NCBI GenBank assembly: GCA_900314165.1
Contig: OMUE01000187.1
Location: 1 to 15,462 of the forward strand
From: an uncultured Acidaminococcus sp.
Lineage (GTDB): Bacteria > Bacillota_C > Negativicutes > Acidaminococcales > Acidaminococcaceae
Reading direction: 5' to 3'
Length of the DNA: 15,462 nucleotides
Below the pieces are notes generated by a model that saw nothing but the letters and a program-made list of their open reading frames with translations, had not been told where the DNA came from and did no database searches. Numbering within the stretch: the first letter of the stretch is position 1; every line of letters starts with the position of its first letter. Of this stretch, positions 6,718-15,243 are shown piece by piece. The position numbers were made by a program, and so were the translations under genes.

Positions 6718-7923
6718 ATGGGATATGCAAATCGCCATCCATATTCATCTGCCTTCTTCATTGTAGCAGCGGCTTTTGTGATGTATGCCCTTAGTGCAGG
6801 ATTCCGGGCCATCTTTGGCATCCTGATTCACCCGGTTATGGAGCTCACCGGCGTATCCTACGAACAGGCTGGCCTTGCCTTCGGTGTGGCCCAGCTGCTG
6901 TATGGAGCTTCCCAGCCTGTATGGGGTATCCTGGCCCTGCGCAAAAGCAACGGCCTCGTGCTGTTTCTGGGTGCCCTGCTCATGGGGCTCGGGCTGGCCG
7001 GCATGGCTCTGTTCCAGGGCCTGGTCTCATTGACGCTCTTCCTGGGGTTCATGGTAGGCAGCGGTGCCGGAGCGCTGTGCTTCGGCATGATTATGGGCCT
7101 GATTTCCCCCTTGTTGGGATCTCAAAAAGCCTCTGCTGTGTCCGGCATCATCAATGCCAGCGGAGGCATCGGCAGCGCTGTGCTTTCTCCCGTGTATCAG
7201 TTCCTGATCATCAGCTGGGGTGCCCGGCCGGCACTTCTGACCGGTACAGCCGCCTTTGCCCTGCTGCTGCCTGTCATCTTCTGGCTGGGCCGGAAGGAAA
7301 AGCAGGCCCAGTCCGGTGAGCAAAGTCAGCAAGAAGAAGTGCCCACAGGAACCCTGTTTAAGAATGCTGTAAAGACCTGGAACTACAAAGCTCTCATGAT
7401 CGGCTTCAGCACCTGCGGGTTCCATATGATTATCATCCAGACCCACCTGGTGCCCCAGATGATTTCCCTGGGCATTCCGGCCCAGACGGCAGCTCTCATC
7501 TATACGGGCTATGGCATTACGACGATGGCAGGCGCCGTCTTGTCCGGCCTCCTGTGCCTGCGCTTTCCCAAGCAGCGGGTACTGGGCAGTCTGTATGGAG
7601 CACGGGTGCTGACCGTAGGCTTGTTCATGTTCCTGCTGCCCAAGACCTTGCCTTTCCTGGCCGCTTACGCCCTGTGCCTGGGCTTTACAGGAGATGCTAC
7701 GGTGACACCCACATCGGAACTGGTAAAAGCCTTTTTCGGAGCGAAAGCCATGGGCTTTTTATTTGGCGTTACGTTCCTTTGCCATCAGGTAGGGGCCTTC
7801 GTCAGCTCCTACCTGGGCGGTGTGGTCTTTACCGCCACCGGCAGCTACGAACCTCTGTGGCTGGCAGATATGGGGCTGTGCCTGTTGGCTTCCGTGGTCA
7901 GCTACAAGATTTCGTCCCGCTAA
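6718..7923 (+). CDS. MFS transporter, oxalate/formate or monocarboxylate carrier-like
   Basis: The 401-residue, about 12-span membrane protein belongs to the major facilitator superfamily. The N-terminal half resembles the OFA/monocarboxylate group: SAGFRAIFGILIHPVM in the first span region (26-41), then GVAQLLYGASQPVWG (56-70), followed by a loose motif-A-like loop LALRKSNG. A small-residue fifth-span segment (ASGGIGSAV) and a central charged loop (GRKEKQAQSGEQ...) split the halves. An ATG 11 codons upstream lacks a ribosome site; the chosen ATG follows AGAGGAG. It forms a single-gene unit divergent from pepT and ends in a 20-bp hairpin. TTGCAA (6649-6654) with TAAAAA (6672-6677) is a weak candidate promoter. 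The substrate is unknown; an organic acid is the family-based guess. Confidence 0.85.
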   Translation: MGYANRHPYSSAFFIVAAAFVMYALSAGFRAIFGILIHPVMELTGVSYEQAGLAFGVAQLLYGASQPVWGILALRKSNGLVLFLGALLMGLGLAGMALFQGLVSLTLFLGFMVGSGAGALCFGMIMGLISPLLGSQKASAVSGIINASGGIGSAVLSPVYQFLIISWGARPALLTGTAAFALLLPVIFWLGRKEKQAQSGEQSQQEEVPTGTLFKNAVKTWNYKALMIGFSTCGFHMIIIQTHLVPQMISLGIPAQTAALIYTGYGITTMAGAVLSGLLCLRFPKQRVLGSLYGARVLTVGLFMFLLPKTLPFLAAYALCLGFTGDATVTPTSELVKAFFGAKAMGFLFGVTFLCHQVGAFVSSYLGGVVFTATGSYEPLWLADMGLCLLASVVSYKISSR

Positions 7924-7932
7924 AAAGTTGCG

Positions 7933-7977
7933 TTAAAAAAGAGTTGTGAAACAAAATGTTTCACAACTCTTTTTTAA
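7933..7977. terminator. Bidirectional terminator between the MFS gene and guaB
   Basis: A perfect 20-bp stem (7933-7952 with 7958-7977, core GAGTTGTGAAAC) with a five-base loop. A-runs and T-runs on the two sides let it end both the MFS transcript and the converging guaB transcript. Confidence 0.9.
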
Positions 7978-7983
7978 TGCCTC

Positions 7984-9495
7984 TTATTTCGGATAGCCGT
8001 TGTTTACGTTATCCTTCAGCACTACGTCGTGAGCGCCGCCTTCTACCAGGCTCGTTGCGGACACCAGCGTCAGCTTAGCCTTCTTCTGCAGCTCTGCAAT
8101 GGTCAGAGCACCGCAGTTGCACATGGTGGAACGGATCTTGGAGATGGTCAGGTTCACGTTGTCCTTCAGGCTGCCTGCGTAAGGTACGTAGGAGTCAACG
8201 CCTTCTTCGAAGGACAGCTTCTTGTCGCCGCCCAGGTCATAGCGCTGCCAGTTACGGGCACGGGCAGAACCTTCGCCCCAGTATTCCTTCATGTACGTAC
8301 CATTGATGTTCACCTTGTTGGTCGGAGATTCATCAAAGCGGGCAAAATACCGGCCCAGCATGCAGAAGTCAGCACCCATGGCCAGAGCCAGGGTCATGTG
8401 GTAATCGTATACAATACCACCGTCGGAGCAGATAGGTACGTAGATACCGGTTTCTTTGTAGTATTCGTCACGGGCTTTTGCCACTTCGATCACAGCTGTA
8501 GCCTGGCCACGGCCGATACCCTTTTGTTCACGGGTAATGCAGATAGAGCCGCCGCCGATACCGATCTTCACGAAGTCAGCACCACATTCTGCCAGGAACC
8601 GGAAGCCTTCGGCGTCTACTACGTTGCCGGCACCCACTTTTACAGTGTCGCCGTACTTGGCACGGATCCATTCCAGGGTCCGTTTCTGCCATTCGCTGTA
8701 GCCTTCGGAGGAGTCGATGCACAGGACATCTACGCCAGCGTTGACCAGAGCAGGAACCCGTTCTGCATAGTCACGGGTGTTGATGCCGGCGCCTACTACG
8801 TGGCGCTTCTTGCCATCCAGCAGTTCCAGAGGATACTGCTTATGGGAAGAATAGTCTTTCCGGAAGACCATGTACATCAGATTGCCGTCTTTGTCGATAA
8901 TGGGCAGGGTGTTCAGTTTGTGTTCCCAGATAATATCATTAGCCTGTTTCAGGGTGATATCACTGGTGCCAACAACCATTTCGGAGACAGGAGTCATAAA
9001 GCTGCGGACTTCGTCCGTGAGGTTCATGCGGCTGACGCGGTAGTCACGGCTGGTCACAATGCCTTCCAGGTAACCATGGACGCTGCCGTCGCTGGTTACA
9101 GCCATAGTGGAATGGCCGGTCTTTTCTTTCAGGGCCAGGACATCAGCCAAAGTGCTGTCCGGGCGCAGGTTGGAATCGCTGACTACGAAGCCGGCTTTGA
9201 AAGCCTTGACGCGGGCTACCATAGCTGCTTCGTTTTCAATGCTCTGGGAACCGTAGATGAAGGACACGCCGCCTTCCCGGGACAGGGCAATAGCCATCTT
9301 ATCATCGGACACGGATTGCATGATAGCGGAAACCAGGGGAATATTTAAACTCAGTGCAGGTTCTTCGCCTTTTTTGAATTTTACCAGCGGGGTTTTCAAA
9401 CTCACATTCGCAGGAATGCATTCACTGGAAGAATATCCAGGAACTAAAAGATACTCACTAAAAGTATGTGCAGGTTCATCATAGATAAAAGCCAT
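7984..9495 (-). CDS. guaB: IMP dehydrogenase
   Basis: The 503-residue enzyme oxidises IMP to XMP with NAD+, the first step from IMP towards GMP. The barrel begins with [13 protein letters not shown] (52-64). A CBS-pair insert spans roughly residues 108-215 ([20 protein letters not shown]). The NAD-site aspartate is in CIDSSEG (259-265, D261). The catalytic loop is [15 protein letters not shown], with nucleophile C319. The IMP-site SDGGI is at 357-361, and the mobile-flap Arg-Tyr pair R418-Y419 is in NWQRYD. The loop reads GGGSIC-I-T where the commonest form is GPGSIC-T-T, placing the protein in a divergent, slightly long branch. Start: ATG with AAAGGGGG upstream. It lies 63 bases after purD on the same strand but has its own promoter in that gap. 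Confidence 0.94.
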   Translation of the reverse strand: MAFIYDEPAHTFSEYLLVPGYSSSECIPANVSLKTPLVKFKKGEEPALSLNIPLVSAIMQSVSDDKMAIALSREGGVSFIYGSQSIENEAAMVARVKAFKAGFVVSDSNLRPDSTLADVLALKEKTGHSTMAVTSDGSVHGYLEGIVTSRDYRVSRMNLTDEVRSFMTPVSEMVVGTSDITLKQANDIIWEHKLNTLPIIDKDGNLMYMVFRKDYSSHKQYPLELLDGKKRHVVGAGINTRDYAERVPALVNAGVDVLCIDSSEGYSEWQKRTLEWIRAKYGDTVKVGAGNVVDAEGFRFLAECGADFVKIGIGGGSICITREQKGIGRGQATAVIEVAKARDEYYKETGIYVPICSDGGIVYDYHMTLALAMGADFCMLGRYFARFDESPTNKVNINGTYMKEYWGEGSARARNWQRYDLGGDKKLSFEEGVDSYVPYAGSLKDNVNLTISKIRSTMCNCGALTIAELQKKAKLTLVSATSLVEGGAHDVVLKDNVNNGYPK

Positions 9496-9524
9496 CGGTT
9501 ATCCCCCTTTGAAGTATTTTTCCC

Positions 9525-9553
9525 ATTTTAGCACTTCAGTGTCACAAATGCAA
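9525..9553 (-). promoter_or_regulatory. guaB promoter
   Basis: On the minus strand TTGCAT (9553-9548), a 17-base spacer and TAAAAT (9530-9525) lie in the purD-guaB gap, about 22 bases from start to coding ATG. No terminator separates purD from guaB, so readthrough from the pur operon can add to this. Confidence 0.65.
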
Positions 9554-9558
9554 CAGTT

Positions 9559-10842
9559 TTATTTCTTTAATCTGCGCAAAGCTCTCCAGGCAATATCCTG
9601 ACGATAGTGCTCCCCTGCAAAATGGATCTTTTCCACCGCATCGTACGCCTTCTGCTGGGCTGCGGGAATGGATTCTGCCATAGCCGTTACGCCCAGGACC
9701 CGGCCGCCGTTGGTGAGGATCTTGCCGTCCTCTGCCTTCGTGCCGGCATGGAACACTGCCACATTCTCCATGGCTGCCGCATCCTTCAGGCCCGTAATGG
9801 GAATGCCCTTCTTATAGGAGGCAGGATAACCGCCGGAAGCCATGACGACGCACACGGCGGACTTGTCGCTCCACTTCACCATGTCAGGAGACAGGGTGCC
9901 TTTGGCGCAGGCTACCATAATCTGGGCCAGGTCGCCGTCCAGCAGAGGCAGCACCACCTGGGTTTCAGGGTCGCCAAAGCGGGCGTTGAATTCTACAACC
10001 TTTACAGAATCTCCTTTGATCATAAGACCTGCATACAGGCAGCCGCTGTAAGGACGGCCTTCCTTAGCCATAGCATCCACCACGGGACGCAGAATGGTAT
10101 CGATAGTCTTCTGTTTCAGTTCCGGCGTCATGACGGGAGCAGGAGCGTAAGCACCCATACCGCCTGTATTGGGGCCCTGGTCCCCATCGTTTACCCGTTT
10201 GTGGTCCTGAGCCGCAATCATGGGCACAATGGTCTTGCCATCAGTAAAGCACAGGAGGGAGGCTTCTTCCCCGTCCATAAATTCTTCGATGACCACTTTA
10301 TTGCCGGCCGCGCCGAACTTGTGATGGGACCCCATCATTTCGTCCAGGGCATCCAGAGCTTCCTGTTTCGTCATGGCTACGACCACGCCTTTGCCGGCTG
10401 CCAGGCCGTCAGCCTTGATGACGATGGGAGCGCCTTTTTCTTCCACATAGGCTTTGGCCTCTGCCAGGTTGTCGCAGACCTTGAAGAACGCCGTGGGCAC
10501 CCCGTATTTCTCCATGAGTTCCTTGGAGAAGATCTTGGAGCCTTCGATTTCCGCAGCCTTGCCGCTGGGTCCGAAGATGGTGAGGCCGTTAGCCTTGAAC
10601 ACGTCCACGATGCCGGCAACCAGAGGAGCTTCCGGCCCTACGACAGTCAGGTCGATCTTATGGTCCTTAGCCCACAGAGCCAGTTTTTCCAGGTTATTTA
10701 CATCCAGGTCCAGGCATTCTGCCAGCTGGGCAATGCCCGGGTTGCCCGGTGCGCAATAGATCTTGTCCACGCTTTTGCTCTGGGCCAGTTTCCATACCAG
10801 CGTATGTTCACGGCCGCCGCCGCCGATTACCAATACCTTCAT
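9559..10842 (-). CDS. purD: Phosphoribosylamine-glycine ligase (GAR synthetase)
   Basis: The 427-residue ATP-grasp enzyme joins glycine to phosphoribosylamine with ATP in the second step of purine synthesis. GGGGREH (7-13) opens the N-terminal nucleotide-like fold and GPSGKAAEIEGSK (91-103) follows. IKADGLAAGKGVV (142-154) is the ATP-grasp lysine loop, DQGPNTGGMGAY (221-232) the substrate loop, and FNARFGDPET (285-294) the metal-binding segment. The length matches the usual 420-430. AAGGGGG stands before the ATG, and the gene begins 12 bases after the cyclohydrolase stop. It is the last gene of the visible pur operon, as purD is in Bacillus. Confidence 0.96.
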   Translation of the reverse strand: MKVLVIGGGGREHTLVWKLAQSKSVDKIYCAPGNPGIAQLAECLDLDVNNLEKLALWAKDHKIDLTVVGPEAPLVAGIVDVFKANGLTIFGPSGKAAEIEGSKIFSKELMEKYGVPTAFFKVCDNLAEAKAYVEEKGAPIVIKADGLAAGKGVVVAMTKQEALDALDEMMGSHHKFGAAGNKVVIEEFMDGEEASLLCFTDGKTIVPMIAAQDHKRVNDGDQGPNTGGMGAYAPAPVMTPELKQKTIDTILRPVVDAMAKEGRPYSGCLYAGLMIKGDSVKVVEFNARFGDPETQVVLPLLDGDLAQIMVACAKGTLSPDMVKWSDKSAVCVVMASGGYPASYKKGIPITGLKDAAAMENVAVFHAGTKAEDGKILTNGGRVLGVTAMAESIPAAQQKAYDAVEKIHFAGEHYRQDIAWRALRRLKK

Positions 10843-10854
10843 GAGAAAGCCCCC

Positions 10855-11457
10855 TTATGCTTCTTCCTTTGCCAGCTGCTTAGCCAGATATTCGCTGATC
10901 ATGGTATCGTAGGCTGCCGTATGGGCAAAGCCTTCCTGAGCCAGCATCTTGCGGGTATGCAGGTCGATATCGCCTTTTTCTTCCAGCATCTTTTCCAGAC
11001 CTTCATACCGGTCAGGATTCGTAATGATAACCACATCCCGGAAGTTCTTGGCTGCAGCCCGCAGCATAGCAGGGCCGCCAATGTCGATATTTTCAATGGC
11101 TTCTGCTTCCGTCACGTTGGGTTTGGCAATAGTTTCTTTGAACGGATACAGATTCACGACCACCAGGTCGATGGGTTTTATGCCGTTAGCTTCCATATCC
11201 TTCATGTGCTGAGGATTGCTGCGCACAGCCAGGATGCCCCCGTGGATTTTCGGGTTCAGGGTCTTTACCCGGCCGTCCATCATTTCCGGAGTTCCAGTGA
11301 CGTCGCTGACGTAGGTGACGGGGATGCCGGCTTCTTTGATAGCCTTCATGGTGCCGCCGGTGGAAATGATTTCTACGCCGTGCTCGTGGAGGAATTTAGC
11401 CAGTTCTACAACGCCTTTTTTATTGGAAACGCTTACTAATGCTCTCTTAATTCTCAT
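10855..11457 (-). CDS. purH: Stand-alone IMP cyclohydrolase (N-terminal half of PurH, purJ-type)
   Basis: The 200-residue protein corresponds to the MGS-like IMP cyclohydrolase domain alone, which closes FAICAR to IMP. Motifs are [10 protein letters not shown] (31-40), [15 protein letters not shown] (60-74), VNLYPF (101-106) and [16 protein letters not shown] (123-138). Ordinary bacterial PurH has about 510-530 residues, with an AICAR formyltransferase domain after residue 200. Here the frame ends in a clean TAA at the domain boundary, and purD follows 12 bases later with its own ribosome site. No remnant of the second domain is visible. This looks like a true single-domain gene, comparable to the archaeal purJ arrangement, and not a recent frameshift. 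GGGGAG precedes the ATG. The formyltransferase step must be supplied by another locus. Confidence 0.92.
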   Translation of the reverse strand: MRIKRALVSVSNKKGVVELAKFLHEHGVEIISTGGTMKAIKEAGIPVTYVSDVTGTPEMMDGRVKTLNPKIHGGILAVRSNPQHMKDMEANGIKPIDLVVVNLYPFKETIAKPNVTEAEAIENIDIGGPAMLRAAAKNFRDVVIITNPDRYEGLEKMLEEKGDIDLHTRKMLAQEGFAHTAAYDTMISEYLAKQLAKEEA

Positions 11458-11475
11458 GGATATTCTCCCCTGTTC

Positions 11476-12087
11476 TTATTTGCGAATCTTGACTTTTCTG
11501 CCTTTGACTTCCAGACGGTCTTCGGACCACAGCTTCACCACTTCCGGCAGGATCGTATGTTCCTGCACCAGGATCCGGCTAGCCAGGGTGTCGTGGGTAT
11601 CGTCATCCATGACGGGCACAGCGGCCTGCATGATGATGGGGCCGGAGTCCATGCCGGCATCCACGAAATGCACCGTGCAGCCGGCAATCTTCACGCCATA
11701 GTTCAGTGCCTGTCCCTGGGCGTCCAGGCCCGTAAAGGACGGCAGCAGGGCGGGATGGATGTTGATGATCTTGTGGGGCCAGGCATTCACAAAATCTGCG
11801 CTGAGAATGCGCATAAAGCCGGCCAGCACAATGAGTTCCACGTCTGCTTCCCGGAGTTTTTTATCAATAGCCGCTTCAAAAGCAGCTTTATCCTTATAGT
11901 CGTGGCGAGGAATAGCTACATGGGGAATGCCCATCTGCTCAGCCCGTTCCAACGCATAGGCTTCCGGGCTGTCGCTGATGACGATAGCAATCTCTATAGG
12001 CAGGTTTTCTGCCACAATCTTGTCGTGGACGGCCTGGAAATTGCTGCCCCGGCCGCTGACCAGTACACCGATTTTCCGTTTAGTCAC
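11476..12087 (-). CDS. purN: Phosphoribosylglycinamide formyltransferase (10-formyl-THF dependent)
   Basis: The 203-residue enzyme transfers a formyl group from 10-formyltetrahydrofolate to GAR. The N-terminal nucleotide loop is VLVSGRGSNFQA (8-19). AGFMRIL (89-95) and INIHPALLPSF (109-119) contain the catalytic N109 and H111, and VDAGMDSGPII (142-152) the third catalytic residue D147. The length is normal (about 190-210). It starts with GTG inside the end of purM (8-base overlap). The best upstream purine-rich match is AAAGG within purM, so translation is probably coupled. Confidence 0.95.
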   Translation of the reverse strand: MTKRKIGVLVSGRGSNFQAVHDKIVAENLPIEIAIVISDSPEAYALERAEQMGIPHVAIPRHDYKDKAAFEAAIDKKLREADVELIVLAGFMRILSADFVNAWPHKIINIHPALLPSFTGLDAQGQALNYGVKIAGCTVHFVDAGMDSGPIIMQAAVPVMDDDTHDTLASRILVQEHTILPEVVKLWSEDRLEVKGRKVKIRK

Positions 12088-13132
12088 CGAAAACGCCGCC
12101 TTTCATGACAGTCTTCTTCGTGCCGGGCACAACGCTGCCCAGTTCATAGAACGTTTCACCGTTTTCATTCAGATGAGCCCGTACCGCATCGGCTTCTGCT
12201 GCATCGATAACCAGTACCATGCCTACGCCCATGTTGAACGTACGATACATTTCCGGCCAGGGCACGTTGCCCCATTCCTGCAGTTTCTTGAAGACGGCAG
12301 GCATTTCCCAAGCGTCCGCATGGACTTCGGCATCGCAGCCTTCAGGCAAAATACGAGGAATATTTTCGTAGAAACCGCCGCCGGTAATGTGGACCATGCC
12401 GTGGATGTCGAATTTCTTGATCATGGGCAGGATGGTCTTGGGATACAGCCGGGTCGGAGTCAGCAGTTCTTCGCCCAGGGTCTTGCCGAATTCAGGGATG
12501 TACGTATCCACGGTAAAGCCCATGACGTCGAAGCACAGCTTCCGGACCAGGCTGTAGCCGTTGGAGTGCACGCCCGTAGAAGGCAGGCCCAGCAGCACGT
12601 CGCCGACCTTTACTTTGTCCCCGGTGATCATCTTATCCCGTTCCACCACGCCAACGGAAAAACCGGCAATATCGTATTCGTCTTTAGCATAGAAACCGGC
12701 CATTTCTGCCGTTTCGCCGCCAATCAGGGCACAGCCGGATTCCTTGCAGGCATTGGCCACGCCTTTGACGATGTCCGCAATCTTCTGGGAATCTACTTTT
12801 GCCGTTGCGATGTAGTCCAGGAAGAACAGGGGTTCTGCACCCTGTACCAGGATATCATTGACGCACATAGCCACGGCGTCCTGGCCGATAGTGTCGTGAC
12901 GGTTCATCATGAAGGCGATTTTCAGTTTCGTGCCTACGCCGTCCGTGCCGGATACCAGGATAGGATCCTTGTATTTACCCAGGGCAAACAGGCCGCCGAA
13001 GCCGCCCAGATCCCCTACGACCTCAGGACGGTACGTAGCCCGGACGCTGTCTTTCATCAGTTCTACGGCTTTGTTGCCTGCATCAATGTCCACACCTGCA
13101 TCTGCGTATGTAATTACTTTTTTCTCGCTCAC
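12080..13132 (-). CDS. purM: Phosphoribosylformylglycinamidine cyclo-ligase (AIR synthetase)
   Basis: The 350-residue enzyme closes the imidazole ring of FGAM to AIR using ATP. ADAGVDIDAGN (10-20) is the usual opening. VSGTDGVGTKLK (60-71) and DAVAMCVNDILVQGAEPLFFLDY (85-107) form the PurM-fold ATP site, and IGGETAEMAGFY (137-148) is the family signature. The HITGGGFYENIPRILP segment marks the C-terminal domain. It starts at GTG with a strong AAGGAGG that overlaps the purF stop region; the gap to purF is 12 bases. The length is typical (about 340-350). Confidence 0.96.
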   Translation of the reverse strand: MSEKKVITYADAGVDIDAGNKAVELMKDSVRATYRPEVVGDLGGFGGLFALGKYKDPILVSGTDGVGTKLKIAFMMNRHDTIGQDAVAMCVNDILVQGAEPLFFLDYIATAKVDSQKIADIVKGVANACKESGCALIGGETAEMAGFYAKDEYDIAGFSVGVVERDKMITGDKVKVGDVLLGLPSTGVHSNGYSLVRKLCFDVMGFTVDTYIPEFGKTLGEELLTPTRLYPKTILPMIKKFDIHGMVHITGGGFYENIPRILPEGCDAEVHADAWEMPAVFKKLQEWGNVPWPEMYRTFNMGVGMVLVIDAAEADAVRAHLNENGETFYELGSVVPGTKKTVMKGGVFGD

Positions 13133-13144
13133 GCTGTTTCCTCC

Positions 13145-14587
13145 TTAGCAACCCATTTCAAATTGGAGTTTAGACCCTTTTGCCATTTCTTTATCTGCAC
13201 CGTCCGGATAGCCCCCATGGAAGCAGGCATAGCACATGTCATCCGGATTCAGGATGGACAGAGAATCCCGCAGACCCTGCATGGTAATGTAGTGCAGGCT
13301 GTCCGCTTTGATATATTGCCGGATTTCTTCTTCCGTCTTGCTGGCGGCGATCAATTCCTTCCGTTCGGACGTATCGATGCCGTAGTAGCATGAATCCATC
13401 ACAGGAGGAGAGCTGATGCACACGTGCACAGCCGTAGCTCCCGCATCCCGCAGCAGTTGAACAATCTTGCCGCTGGTAGTGCCCCGTACGATGGAGTCAT
13501 CCACCATGACGACGGATTTGCCTTCAATGAGGCTCCGGTTTACGTTCAGTTTCAGTTTCACCGCATTCAGCCGCTGTTTTTGGGTGGGCTGGATAAATGT
13601 ACGGCCGATGTATTTGTTCTTCGTCAGACCTTCCACAAAGGGAATGCCGGCTTCCAGGCCATAGCCGATGGCGGCAGGCGTGCCGGAATCCGGTACGGAA
13701 ATAACCACGTCCGCCTTGATATTCTTCGTTTCCCGAGCCAGGATCCGTCCCATGTTCAGCCGTGCCTGGTAAACGCTTTCCCCGTCGATAATACTGTCAG
13801 GACGGGCGAAGTACACGTATTCGAAAATACAGCGGGCGCCGTGTTTCGGCATATGGTCCGCATACATGATGCTGCGGGGTTCGGAATTTTCGTCGTCGAT
13901 AATGACCATTTCCCCGGGCTGTACGTCACGGACGAACTTAGCCCCTACCAGATCCAGGGCACAGGTCTCGCTGGTCAGCACCCAGCCGTGATCCATGCGG
14001 CCGATGCAAAGCGGCCGGAAGCCATAGGGATCCCGGAAACCGATGAGCTTGTCGTCGTTCATGATGAGGATGGCGAAAGCCCCTTTGATCTGGTTGGCCG
14101 CATCGGCAACCCGTTCTTCCAGGGTCGCCTTCCGGGACCGTGCCACCAGGGACAGTACCACTTCCGTATCCACGGTGGTCTGGAACACGTAGCCATCTTT
14201 GGCCAGCTGGCTGCGCAGGGCAGCCGCATTCGTCAGGTTCCCGTTATGGGACAGGGCCAGATTGCCTCCGTCATAAAAAACTTTCAGAGGCTGCACATTA
14301 TAGGCCATGCTGGCACCCGTAGTGGAATACCGCACATGGCCGATGGAAATATAGCCATCCAGGCCGTCCAGGCCATCTTTAAACACGTCGCTGACCAGGC
14401 CCATGCCCTTCTTGATGTGCATGTTCCGGCCGTTTGTCACGGCAATGCCGGCACTTTCCTGGCCACGATGCTGCAGGGCAAACAATCCCCAGTAGGTATT
14501 TAAGGCAACATCGTCTTTTTTGTCATAAATACCGAAGACCCCGCACTCTTCGTGCAGCTTATCCTCTTGCAAGTCTTTTTCCCACAT
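13145..14587 (-). CDS. purF: Amidophosphoribosyltransferase, iron-sulfur type
   Basis: The 480-residue enzyme makes phosphoribosylamine from PRPP and glutamine, the committed step of purine synthesis. A 14-residue propeptide precedes the catalytic cysteine C15 (HEECGVFGIYD). The glutaminase domain has LQHRGQESAGIA (38-49) and ALSHNGNLTN (111-120). The transferase domain carries the PRPP motif VVMVDDSIVRGTTS (359-372). Cysteines C253 (ARCIFEYVYFARPDS), C400 (MDSCYYG) and the pair C452/C455 (CYAC) match the four ligands of the [4Fe-4S] cluster in the Bacillus-type enzyme, so the protein is probably oxygen-labile, which suits an anaerobe. The length is close to Bacillus PurF (476). AGAGGAGG precedes the ATG, 14 bases after purE. 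Confidence 0.96.
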   Translation of the reverse strand: MWEKDLQEDKLHEECGVFGIYDKKDDVALNTYWGLFALQHRGQESAGIAVTNGRNMHIKKGMGLVSDVFKDGLDGLDGYISIGHVRYSTTGASMAYNVQPLKVFYDGGNLALSHNGNLTNAAALRSQLAKDGYVFQTTVDTEVVLSLVARSRKATLEERVADAANQIKGAFAILIMNDDKLIGFRDPYGFRPLCIGRMDHGWVLTSETCALDLVGAKFVRDVQPGEMVIIDDENSEPRSIMYADHMPKHGARCIFEYVYFARPDSIIDGESVYQARLNMGRILARETKNIKADVVISVPDSGTPAAIGYGLEAGIPFVEGLTKNKYIGRTFIQPTQKQRLNAVKLKLNVNRSLIEGKSVVMVDDSIVRGTTSGKIVQLLRDAGATAVHVCISSPPVMDSCYYGIDTSERKELIAASKTEEEIRQYIKADSLHYITMQGLRDSLSILNPDDMCYACFHGGYPDGADKEMAKGSKLQFEMGC

Positions 14588-14601
14588 GGTTCCTCCTCTG
14601 C

Positions 14602-15105
14602 TTATTCTGCCTGAGCAGCCGCTCTGGCAACCGCCAATTTTTCTCCCTTGGCCTTGACTTCGGCCTGCATTTGTTTTCTGTAATCAGCCAGTTTGTCTAC
14701 CAGTTCCGGATACTTGGCAGCCAGGATTTCTACGGCAAAGATGGCCGCATTCTTAGCCCCATCGATAGCCATGACGGCCACAGGGATTCCCGGAGGCATC
14801 TGCACAAAGCTCAACAGGGCATCTACGCCGTCCAGTTTGCTGCCAGCAATAGGAACACCGATAATCGGCAGCGTAGTATAAGCTGCAATGACGCCGCCCA
14901 GATGGGCCGCCATGCCGGCAGCTGCAATAATAGCTTCTACGCCACGGGCTCTGGCTCCTTCCGCAAATTCCTTGACGAGTTCAGGAGTCCGGTGAGCACT
15001 AGCCACGGTCACTTCGACTTCTACACCGAATTGTTTTAACATTTTCTCTGCGGCCTGCATTTTAGGCCAGTCAGAGTCGCTTCCCATAATGATTGCTACT
15101 TTCAT
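14602..15105 (-). CDS. purE: N5-carboxyaminoimidazole ribonucleotide mutase (PurE)
   Basis: The 167-residue enzyme interconverts N5-CAIR and CAIR. MGSDSDWP (7-14) is the phosphate-binding loop, SAHRTPE (36-42) contains the likely catalytic His (H38), and AAGMAAHLGGV (62-72) and VQMPPGIPVA (101-110) are the core family segments. The class I form usually works with PurK, but no purK is visible next to it. GGAGGTG precedes the ATG. It is the first gene of the operon, downstream of the promoter, PurBox-like pair and leader hairpin. Confidence 0.95.
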   Translation of the reverse strand: MKVAIIMGSDSDWPKMQAAEKMLKQFGVEVEVTVASAHRTPELVKEFAEGARARGVEAIIAAAGMAAHLGGVIAAYTTLPIIGVPIAGSKLDGVDALLSFVQMPPGIPVAVMAIDGAKNAAIFAVEILAAKYPELVDKLADYRKQMQAEVKAKGEKLAVARAAAQAE

Positions 15106-15121
15106 TTCGGCACCTCCAATG

Positions 15122-15176
15122 AAAAAAGCTCAAGAGGTCTTTCACAATTCTTTGCAAATTACTTACTCTCGAGCCT
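15122..15176 (-). terminator. Candidate attenuator hairpin in the purE leader
   Basis: On the minus strand AGGCTCGAGAG (15176-15166) can pair with CTCTTGAGCTT (15136-15126), with two G-U pairs, followed by further T. The loop is 29 bases. It lies about 25 bases into the leader and ends some 17 bases before purE, where a terminator would only make sense as a conditional one. The long loop lowers certainty. Confidence 0.5.
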
Positions 15177-15207
15177 GCTTGACAAGTATCGTCATTAAAC
15201 CAATTTA

Positions 15208-15236
15208 ATTCTATCAATGGTCCTGCATAATGTCAA
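15208..15236 (-). promoter_or_regulatory. pur operon promoter
   Basis: On the minus strand TTGACA (15236-15231), a 17-base spacer and TAGAAT (15213-15208). The expected start is near 15201, giving a leader of about 95 bases before purE. Confidence 0.8.
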
Positions 15237-15243
15237 TGTTCAT

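Noticed and set aside
10843..10857. Frameshift explaining the short PurH
   Set aside because: Only 12 bases separate the stop from purD, which has its own ribosome site, so no hidden second domain can exist here.
9607..11439. Very long open frame (610 codons) on the plus strand opposite purD and the cyclohydrolase gene
   Set aside because: It is antisense to two unmistakable enzymes, has low-complexity His/Phe/Gln-rich content typical of the reverse frame of high-G+C genes, and no ribosome site that I can see.
11978..14503. Long plus-strand frames opposite purM, purF and part of purN
   Set aside because: They are antisense shadows of conserved pur genes, with the same reverse-frame amino-acid bias and no recognisable domain.
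15106..15201. Purine (guanine/adenine) riboswitch in the pur leader
   Set aside because: I could not find the conserved core segments of the purine aptamer or the ZTP motif; only the terminator-like hairpin is supported.
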